From positions 5,722,501 to 5,786,500 of the forward strand of contig NC_019676.1 of assembly GCF_000316625.1 (NCBI RefSeq): DNA of 64,000 bases, in the 5' to 3' direction. A model generated the notes under the pieces. It worked only from the letters and a program-made list of their open reading frames with translations. It did not search any database and was not told the DNA's origin. Source of the DNA: Nostoc sp. PCC 7107. GTDB taxonomy: Bacteria; Cyanobacteriota; Cyanobacteriia; Cyanobacteriales; Nostocaceae. How positions within the stretch are numbered: the stretch's first letter is position 1; each line of letters begins with the position of its first letter. A program made the translations under genes and the position numbers. This document shows positions 54,567-61,418 of this stretch, piece after piece.

Positions 54567-55769
54567 ATGTCTGAGGTGAAAACCGTAATGTTACTTAGGG
54601 CCAAAAAGGGTAGTGTAACTATAAATGCTAAATCCGGTAAGCTTCGTATTGTCTTACCACGTAACATTGGCGACGGGAAACAGCATTACATTTACACAGG
54701 TTTTGACGACACAGTTAAGAACCGTAAAAAGGTTCAAATGGTTGCATTGCAGATTGAGACAGACATCGAAGATAACTGTCTTGATTGCACTTTAGACAAA
54801 TATCGAACGATGCTGGGGGTTTTTAGAGGACAGCAACGACTACAAATTATTCCTAAAGCACCTAACCTAAAGCAGTTGTGGGCTAAATACTGCGAGTTTA
54901 AACAGCCTCAAGTCTCTGCATCAACCTTCAATCAGGATTTTTTGGGAAGTTACGCCAAAGCCATAAATAATTTACCTACCAATGAAATCAAGGATGCGAT
55001 CGCAATCAGAGATCATTTAATCCAAACTTACCCGCCATACACAGCGAAGCGATATCTTACTCAATTTAATGCTTGCTGTAAGTGGGCCGTTAAATCAAAA
55101 TTAACCGCCAGCAATCCATTTGATGGATTGACTGTTGACATCAAGGTTAAGCGTTGGGACACAAGCAAAATTGACCCCTTCACCCTGGCAGAGCGTGATG
55201 CTATCATTCAGGCTTTTGAACAACATCCTCTCTATATCGGCTATACCAATTTTGTCAGGTTTTTATTTTTTACTGGTTGCCGCATTGGGGAAGCGATCGC
55301 TTTGCAATGGAAACACATCAATATTGATTGCACAGAAATTTACTTTTGCGAGTCTTATAGTTTTCACGGGCGCAAGGAAACCAAGACGGGGGTAAATCGT
55401 AAGTTCCCTTGCAACGAACAATTACGGGCTTTTTTACTCTCTGCCAGGGAACATAGCCCTACCCCAGAGAAACTTGTATTCCCGGCTCTTGGTGGCGGAG
55501 AGATTAAGGCTAACAGTTTCACGGGCGTTGTTTGGCGCGGCGGAGTAAGTCACGGTGTGAAAACTCCGGGCATTGTCACCCAACTCGTTACAGAAGGTAA
55601 GGTTTCAAGATACCGCCCCGTCTATAACACTCGGCATACTTTTATCAGTTTATGTCTGGAGCGCGGCGTTAGTGTTCAGAGGATTGCTCGGTGGGTTGGT
55701 AACAGCCCAGAGGTTATTTACAAGCATTACGCCGGGGTTTTAGGGGATGCTACAGTTCCAGAACTTTAA
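54567..55769 (+). CDS. Tyrosine recombinase/integrase
   Basis: The ATG at 54567 gives 400 aa (a TTG precedes it directly). An N-terminal SAM-like core-binding domain (about 105-200: AKYCEFKQPQVSASTFNQDF, ERDHLIQTYPPYTAKRYL-like) leads to the catalytic domain: Arg I in TGCRIGEAIALQWKHI, a Lys in the beta-hairpin region (GRKETKTGVNRKFP), the box II segment YNTRHTFISL with Tyr in place of the usual first His, Trp in ARWVGNS and the nucleophile Tyr in YKHYAG near the C-terminus. It is the first gene of the element next to the truncated tRNA and should catalyse its integration. Excision partners are not visible. Confidence 0.92.
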   Translation: MSEVKTVMLLRAKKGSVTINAKSGKLRIVLPRNIGDGKQHYIYTGFDDTVKNRKKVQMVALQIETDIEDNCLDCTLDKYRTMLGVFRGQQRLQIIPKAPNLKQLWAKYCEFKQPQVSASTFNQDFLGSYAKAINNLPTNEIKDAIAIRDHLIQTYPPYTAKRYLTQFNACCKWAVKSKLTASNPFDGLTVDIKVKRWDTSKIDPFTLAERDAIIQAFEQHPLYIGYTNFVRFLFFTGCRIGEAIALQWKHINIDCTEIYFCESYSFHGRKETKTGVNRKFPCNEQLRAFLLSAREHSPTPEKLVFPALGGGEIKANSFTGVVWRGGVSHGVKTPGIVTQLVTEGKVSRYRPVYNTRHTFISLCLERGVSVQRIARWVGNSPEVIYKHYAGVLGDATVPEL

Positions 55770-55882
55770 TTTAAGGATTTAAGAGAAATATTTTACGCAC
55801 GTAAAAAAATAACCTTCCTTAATTTAAGGATTTAAGAGAAATATTTTACGTACGTAAAAAAATAATTTTCCTTAATTTAAAG
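55766..55882. repeat. Tandem 53-bp repeats (iteron-like)
   Basis: Two 53-bp units (55766-55818 and 55819-55871) differ at three positions, followed by an 11-nt start of a third. Each begins TTAATTTAAGGATTTAAGAG and contains a palindromic TTTTACGTACGTAAAA (one base altered in unit 1). The first unit overlaps the integrase stop codon. Confidence 0.9.
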
Positions 55883-56056
55883 TATAAAAATAAACTTATA
55901 TTTTAACTCTAAGGATTCTTTAGGCTATTTAAGTCTATTTTAGGCTAAAACTTAAAAATCAGTCATAGACCGCATTTGACGGCGTAATTACCACACACAA
56001 TCTAGTTTTTTTGTGCTATATTTTTAAGTAGCTACTGAGTTCTTGATATTACATCA

Positions 56057-56212
56057 ATGGATAACAAAAGAGACACTGTAATTAGATTGCGCGTTAATCC
56101 AAATGAACGCCAAATAGTTCAGCAAGCTGCCCAGGCTAAAGGAATAACAATTAGTGATTTAGTCCGGCAAAACGTTGGACTGCCAATGTTGGGAAAAATA
56201 AACGCTAGTTAG
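56057..56212 (+). CDS. Ribbon-helix-helix (CopG/MobC-like) small protein
   Basis: 51 aa from ATG 56057 to TAG 56210-56212. The sequence begins with a strand (TVIRLRVNPNE) followed by two helices (RQIVQQAAQAKGITISDLV), the exact build of ribbon-helix-helix DNA-binding proteins, and resembles the N-terminal part of plasmid MobC-type or antitoxin-like proteins (VRQNVGLP at the end). It probably binds DNA as a dimer and may autoregulate or control replication. A 13-bp direct repeat lies about 70 nt upstream of it and again just before the replication gene. A strong terminator follows at 56234. Confidence 0.75.
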   Translation: MDNKRDTVIRLRVNPNERQIVQQAAQAKGITISDLVRQNVGLPMLGKINAS

Positions 56213-56233
56213 GAATTTTTCGTAGAAACAAAA

Positions 56234-56267
56234 ATAAAGCTTTCTAGTACCACCTAGAAAGCTTTAT
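56234..56267 (+). terminator. Hairpin terminator after the RHH gene
   Basis: ATAAAGCTTTCTAG (56234-56247) pairs perfectly with CTAGAAAGCTTTAT (56254-56267) around a 6-nt loop; a T-rich run follows at 56275-56285. It separates the RHH transcript from the replication gene. Confidence 0.85.
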
Positions 56268-56373
56268 ATCAAGTTTCTTTTTTTTAAACTCACCTAATCA
56301 ACACTTGCTTTGGAGATGGCTTCTGTTGACGGAAAGTTCACTTATAACAACGCCATGACGGCGTAATTTATCT

Positions 56374-59300
56374 ATGAATTATCGTATCGAAAAAAATAAC
56401 GAACTGCAACCATCTTCTTACTTTAATTTTAACACAGTCTCAACGTTAGACAGTGTAAAGATTTCAGTTCATCCAACGATACAGCAATTATTTGCCCTTG
56501 GTTACGAAGTTGGCGATCGCGTAGTTGGAAGAAATCTGTGCGTCCACAAAGATAAGAGAAGAAATAAAGATTGGTCTGGGACGCTAACGAAAAATAATAT
56601 CGTTATTCAAGAATACGTTTGGAAGTTCCACAAGATAGTCTTAAACGACGAAATTCACGAAGATGGCTTGAGTTGGCTCGAAGAACAGAACCACGGTGAA
56701 AGACAAATCTACTTTAACGTTAACGGTGGACGAACAACAAACGAAGTAGGTGGATGGCGCTCCTTATTTTTTGAGGAAGATGACGGAACTTTTCAAGAAC
56801 AACAAGCCAAAATTGACGCTATTCCTATTCCTCCGTCGGTTCAAGTGCGTACTAGAAAATCAAAACATACTTACTTTAGCGTTTGGGCTGATGAGACAGA
56901 AAATATCGAGGATTGGTCAGCAAATCAGGAATTAATAGCTTATTACATGGGGTCTGATCCATCTTTGAAAGATGCCCCGCGTCCCATGCGTTTAGCTGGG
57001 TTTGATCACGTTAAAGTAGTCAATGGAGAGGTTGAGTATGTTCCTTGTGTCCTTGAAGTTTGCGCCCTTAATAGGTTTTACTCTGTTGCGGACGTTTTAG
57101 AGGCTTTTGAGTCCTACGCCAAAAATAACGGAATTAAGCCTTTTAGTAAAGAAAGATTTAAGGGCTACCAATACGTCAACAGTAAATTACGACAAAAAGA
57201 GACGGGGCATATTTATGACCATCCGTCATTTGATAAAGGCTTCTTTAGAATTTGTGAAGATTCGGAAGTTACTAATCATTTAGCTAGATGCAAACGTTGG
57301 GCCGGGCTTTGTGAGAAGCGTTATAAAGGTGAAGATTGCGCTGACCCTGAAACCGCCTGGACAGAAGAAGTTAATAGAGTCAAAGAAAAGGTTAAAGCTG
57401 AATACGGTGAAAAATTAATTCCAGCTAAGACAGATAACTGCACCCCAGTGTTATTATCCTTAGCCGGAAAATATCTTGAGGGCTTTAATTACAATGGACG
57501 CGCCGAGTATGCTACCGCTAAGTGTCCAGTTCATGGTGGAACTTCAATCGATAGTTTGCACATTCATAGAACAAGTGGGAATTTCGTTTGTCATAGTGGA
57601 TGCGATAAACACGAAATTGAAAAAAAAATAAGAGATTTAGCTAAGGATTCTGGTGATGAGCGGTGGAATTGGCAATTCTGGAACGGTCAAGAGTCTATCA
57701 TTAGTGAGCGAAATGACTTTGAACCAATAAACCTCAATAAATTAACAATCCGTCCGGGATGGCATCACATTACTGATTGTTCAATAAAAAAACCTTGGGG
57801 TTTGATTTACGATTCAAGGATTTTAGAAAAAATCCCCTCCGAAGCAATTCTTATTCTTAAAGCTCCGATGGGCGCGGGTAAAACAGAGCTTGTTAATGTT
57901 TTAATTAACGAAATATACCGCAATTCTAGAGTTGTTAGTATTACTCCCACAATCGCACTAAATGAAGTATTAGGAAATAGACTCAAAATCGAAACAAGAA
58001 ATGAGATGGAAAGTTTAGGAGTTAACCCTGCTTTTAGTTCTAGAATTGGCGTTGTATGTCCTTCTCTATATAAATTATTAGGACGTTCTTATAACGGGCA
58101 TAGCATTGCGTTGTTTGACGAAAATAGACAATCGTCACAGTTTCTATTTCAATCTAAAGAATGTGATACTAATTATTCACCGCGATCGCAAAGTATAAGG
58201 GCATTAAATGAAGTCTGCAAAAACTCAGATATTATCGTCGTTAGCGATGCTTATATCACTGATGTTGAGGTTGATTACGTTACTAATTTGCGCCCTGATT
58301 TACCAGTTTACGTCCTGGAAATTCCTACTTACGCACGGGAGAGAGAAATTTGGGAAATTACGGACGAAGCTAAAATTTATGAGTTAATTGACCAATTATT
58401 ATCTGAAGGGCAAAGTTTAATTATTCCGTGCGATTCTCAAAAAACTGGTGAGGCTCTCGATGAAGTTTATAACACTAAATCAATTGAGGAGCGATATCGA
58501 GAGAAAGGTTTTAAAGCTTTCCGTCTTGACTGCGAAACTAAGGAAGGAAGAGAGCAAAAGTTGTTTTTAAATAATCCAACCGAATACGTTAAGGCGCATC
58601 CAGAAATAAGGTTGTTTATCTACAGCCCTACGTTAGGGTCAGGAGCTTCTATCGAAGATGGACATTTTGATGCAATGGTAGCGATAAATACCCATCTACC
58701 ATCTACCGATTTTATGCAACAGACGGGGAGATATAGACCAGCTATTCCCCTTTACTATTGGGCTAGTGGCGACAAGCCGAATAAAAACAATTGGTCTAAA
58801 TCCTTCTATCCGTCAAGTCACAAAAAAGCTTTTTTTGATAGCGTTGACCGACTCAAGGAAATGTTGGCAAAGAAAATGTTGGAAATTGCATTAGCAGAAA
58901 CTCCTGGGAATGACTTAATTTCGGCAACCGATAAACTATCACAGATGGCGCGGGAAGGCATGGAAGGACAAAGCCCTGGATTAGATTTAATCTGTAATCA
59001 ACGCGCTAGACATAATTATCTAAGTTGCAAGCGCCGGGACAAATTAAGACAACAGTTCTTAAGCGATGGATTCTCTGTTAAATCTTTAGATGCGGAAGAC
59101 GAAATAATTGACGACACTCCGAAAGAATTAAATAAAAACGCTAAAGATTTAATCATGCAACGAAGGGCGGTTGCTGTAATCAAAGCCCCTTTAATTAGTG
59201 AAGCGGAAGGCAAAAAACTCTTAAATAAACGAGTTTTAAAACCAGAAGAACGTGCTAAGGCAGAGAAGTACAAGTTTAATAAAATGCTTCCCGGCTTTTT

Positions 59301-59952
59301 AGACTCCTTGACCGAAGGTGACGCGATCGAGTTTTACTACAAAAATCTAAAAGACCGGGGGCAGTGGGTAAGCTCTGTTTTTTCGCGGTGGCGCTGGGAG
59401 AATAAGGAACTGCTCAAAGCCAAGGATCTTAAAAACTTAGAATTTTTATTACAGTGCTTTAAGGATAGTGGGGTTGACAGCCCTGGCGACTTAGACAAAT
59501 TGCGATCGCCCTATTTCAAGTTCATTGAAGAAATTGGCTTTTTTAACGAGTTTGCGTTAGGTAGTCAGTTTACACTCGGAAAAGTTATTCAATGGGCTTT
59601 TAAGCTCAAATCCGAGGCGGATATAGAGGAATTACTGTCTTATAGCGGACTAAAAGATAAAGATGCGACTAAAGCTCAACGCGATGCGATCGCCAAGAAA
59701 TTTATTAAGCCCTTACCCGCCAGATATAGACGAGAACTAGAGAAATATTTAGGCATCATTCTCTCTAGCCACCCGAAGACTATTAAGTATCTTACTCGCA
59801 GTGTTGGTAATGTCTTGCGTCGGTTTGGGTTTGATTTGTCTCGTGGGGAACGAGCGGGGGGGAATGAACAATTACGAATTTACAAAGTAATGGAGCGGGA
59901 TAACGTACTACAAAAAAAACTACAGAACCCGCCTAGAAACCATCATTTTTGA
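56374..59952 (+). CDS. Replication protein: archaeo-eukaryotic primase fused to helicase (CyRepA-like)
   Basis: 1192 aa. Residues about 95-250 look like an archaeo-eukaryotic primase: acidic metal-binding E134-E135-D136-D137, K164-H165 in TRKSKHTYF and PRPMRLAGF. A zinc-binding motif follows (C384, H387, C406, C410). From about 490 a superfamily-2-type helicase starts: Walker A PMGAGKTE (K503), a Walker-B-like LFDENRQ, and motif VI-like segments (YSPTLGSGASIED, then FMQQTGRYRPA). The C-terminal about 350 residues are helical and unassigned. The whole resembles the large replication proteins of cyanobacterial plasmids (CyRepA1 type). In an integrated element this points to autonomous replication after excision. 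Two iteron-like repeat regions flank the gene block. Confidence 0.82.
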   Translation: MNYRIEKNNELQPSSYFNFNTVSTLDSVKISVHPTIQQLFALGYEVGDRVVGRNLCVHKDKRRNKDWSGTLTKNNIVIQEYVWKFHKIVLNDEIHEDGLSWLEEQNHGERQIYFNVNGGRTTNEVGGWRSLFFEEDDGTFQEQQAKIDAIPIPPSVQVRTRKSKHTYFSVWADETENIEDWSANQELIAYYMGSDPSLKDAPRPMRLAGFDHVKVVNGEVEYVPCVLEVCALNRFYSVADVLEAFESYAKNNGIKPFSKERFKGYQYVNSKLRQKETGHIYDHPSFDKGFFRICEDSEVTNHLARCKRWAGLCEKRYKGEDCADPETAWTEEVNRVKEKVKAEYGEKLIPAKTDNCTPVLLSLAGKYLEGFNYNGRAEYATAKCPVHGGTSIDSLHIHRTSGNFVCHSGCDKHEIEKKIRDLAKDSGDERWNWQFWNGQESIISERNDFEPINLNKLTIRPGWHHITDCSIKKPWGLIYDSRILEKIPSEAILILKAPMGAGKTELVNVLINEIYRNSRVVSITPTIALNEVLGNRLKIETRNEMESLGVNPAFSSRIGVVCPSLYKLLGRSYNGHSIALFDENRQSSQFLFQSKECDTNYSPRSQSIRALNEVCKNSDIIVVSDAYITDVEVDYVTNLRPDLPVYVLEIPTYAREREIWEITDEAKIYELIDQLLSEGQSLIIPCDSQKTGEALDEVYNTKSIEERYREKGFKAFRLDCETKEGREQKLFLNNPTEYVKAHPEIRLFIYSPTLGSGASIEDGHFDAMVAINTHLPSTDFMQQTGRYRPAIPLYYWASGDKPNKNNWSKSFYPSSHKKAFFDSVDRLKEMLAKKMLEIALAETPGNDLISATDKLSQMAREGMEGQSPGLDLICNQRARHNYLSCKRRDKLRQQFLSDGFSVKSLDAEDEIIDDTPKELNKNAKDLIMQRRAVAVIKAPLISEAEGKKLLNKRVLKPEERAKAEKYKFNKMLPGFLDSLTEGDAIEFYYKNLKDRGQWVSSVFSRWRWENKELLKAKDLKNLEFLLQCFKDSGVDSPGDLDKLRSPYFKFIEEIGFFNEFALGSQFTLGKVIQWAFKLKSEADIEELLSYSGLKDKDATKAQRDAIAKKFIKPLPARYRRELEKYLGIILSSHPKTIKYLTRSVGNVLRRFGFDLSRGERAGGNEQLRIYKVMERDNVLQKKLQNPPRNHHF

Positions 59953-59992
59953 CGATTTTACAAAAACGGGGGTTTCAAAGGCTGAAAACCTT

Positions 59993-60457
59993 ATGGTTGA
60001 GCCAAAAAACCCTGGGCAGATCAAAAACCCCCTGTCTATATACCCCACACATACCATCTACACAGACTTAACGCCTTACACAGAGCGGGTTTCACTCTCA
60101 AAAACACCCGATTTTGAACACCCCTTTGTCCCCGTACTACAAAACCCCACAAACCCCCCCTCAGACGCGGCTCTATATCAAGATTTAATGAAACGAGACT
60201 CGTTAAAGCGCATAGCGGAGGAATTAAATTTATGCACGTCTGTTTTTGATGTCAGTAAGTTATTTAGGCTGTTTAACAGCTATCCAGTGGATGTAATAAA
60301 AGAAGCTATCAACCATGCCCCACGCGAGTCCCAAGAGACAGCTAAGTATTGGGTATCTCGTATGGGGAGGTTTGGTCAATCTTGGCAAATTCTCCCCCCG
60401 ATCCCGCCAGTTAACTCCTGCCAAGCGGGGGCTGAAATAAACTCCTTATCTTGGTAA
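59993..60457 (+). CDS. Hypothetical protein downstream of rep
   Basis: 154 aa, ATG at 59993, 40 nt after the replication gene, so probably cotranscribed. The first about 60 residues are Pro/Thr-rich and probably disordered. The middle (YQDLMKRDSLKRIAEELNL, KLFRLFNSYPVDVIKEAIN, ETAKYWVSRMGRF) is helical and looks like a small DNA- or protein-binding domain. I recognise no family. The position right after rep suggests an accessory replication or partition role, but this is only context. Confidence 0.6.
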   Translation: MVEPKNPGQIKNPLSIYPTHTIYTDLTPYTERVSLSKTPDFEHPFVPVLQNPTNPPSDAALYQDLMKRDSLKRIAEELNLCTSVFDVSKLFRLFNSYPVDVIKEAINHAPRESQETAKYWVSRMGRFGQSWQILPPIPPVNSCQAGAEINSLSW

Positions 60458-60712
60458 AAATTAAAATAAATCCTTAAATCCTTAAATTAAGAATTAACTA
60501 ATTAAATTAAGGATTTAATTTTAATTAAACGCCCGGACTTAAATTATTTTTTTAATTTAAGTCCCTTAATTTTTAATTTAATTAATTTTTGCATCAATTT
60601 TTTTTGATGCGTAAGTAGTACATAAAAAGTTAAGTAGGTATTAAAGTTTGTTTATAATATAGATAGTTACCTTGATGGGACTTAATCAAATAACTAAAAT
60701 TAAATAAAAATT
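60458..60712. promoter_or_regulatory. AT-rich spacer with inverted iteron copy and promoter-like box
   Basis: This 255-nt stretch is almost pure A/T. At 60473-60491 it holds CTTAAATCCTTAAATTAAG, the exact reverse complement of the 19-nt core at 55818-55836 in the tandem repeats. A TATAAT box at 60653-60658, about 55 nt before the next gene, may be its promoter. Confidence 0.6.
60591..60610 (+). terminator. Small hairpin
   Basis: GCATCAA (60591-60597) pairs with TTGATGC (60604-60610) around TTTTTT. It may end the rep transcript, although the T run lies in the loop and not after the stem. Confidence 0.4.
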
Positions 60713-61276
60713 ATGACCGATTTAGTTTTAAATAATAGTATTCCTTGGGAATATCAAAAAGGTATTGACACACCGAAAAGTTGGGAGGCATTCTGTGTTT
60801 ACCGTGATATGGGTGTCAATCGAACCCTAATGGGGGTATCTAGGGTTCTAAAAAAGCGAATCGAACTTATTAGCCGCTGGAGTAAAAAGGGGAATTGGGG
60901 CGATCGCGTCCTTGGTTATGATTTAGAGAATGAAAAAATTAAGCGCGAGGTAAATGAGCGCGAACGCCTTGTGCAACATAGAAATAAAATTATTCAGTAC
61001 AGGGAAGCGATAGAAGATTTAGGATGGATACAGTTAGACGTTGCATCTAAATGTCTTGATATTTGCAATCGTGCTTTAAAAAAATATCAATCCGAAGATA
61101 AAGAATTGAAACCAATTGATGTAAAGGCTTTGTCTAGTGCGGGTGTTAGTGTGGCGGAAATCGGGAGTAGGCTGCTTGCTGAAAGTTTGGGTATTAACAA
61201 ACTTTTAGATAGCTTAGAGGTTTGGGACATTTCCGAAGATGAAGACGTTATTGATATTGGTGCAAAAACAGTATAA
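60713..61276 (+). CDS. Terminase-small-subunit-like DNA-binding protein
   Basis: 187 aa. The N-terminus resembles the small terminase subunits and related helix-turn-helix proteins of phages: PWEYQKGIDTPKSWEAFCVY, RDMGVNRTLMGVSRVLKK and LISRWSKKGNWGDRVLGYD follow the common 'PWE...AF..YRDMG..R....VA......W....W..R...YD' order. A long helix rich in Glu, Lys and Arg follows (EREVNERERLVQHRN-like), then an acidic C-terminus (SEDEDVIDIG). Small terminase subunits recognise the packaging site of phage DNA. No large terminase gene follows within the window, so packaging by a helper's terminase or a gene further right is possible. The call is by pattern only. Confidence 0.6.
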   Translation: MTDLVLNNSIPWEYQKGIDTPKSWEAFCVYRDMGVNRTLMGVSRVLKKRIELISRWSKKGNWGDRVLGYDLENEKIKREVNERERLVQHRNKIIQYREAIEDLGWIQLDVASKCLDICNRALKKYQSEDKELKPIDVKALSSAGVSVAEIGSRLLAESLGINKLLDSLEVWDISEDEDVIDIGAKTV

Positions 61277-61317
61277 AATATTACTTACATAGCCAACTTT
61301 CTTTAAAAAGTCTTTTT

Positions 61318-61367
61318 AACCCCGAACTCCTACCAACCCAGGCTAATTTACTATGCCGGGGTTTTTT
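61318..61367 (+). terminator. Rho-independent terminator
   Basis: AACCCCG (61318-61324) pairs with CGGGGTT (61357-61363) around a 32-nt loop, followed by a run of T. It ends the terminase-like gene's transcript before the tape-measure-like gene. Confidence 0.65.
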
Positions 61368-61418
61368 ATTTTTAGGCTTAAAATATAAAAAGGAGTTAAA
61401 TTTTATACTAAGTTTATT

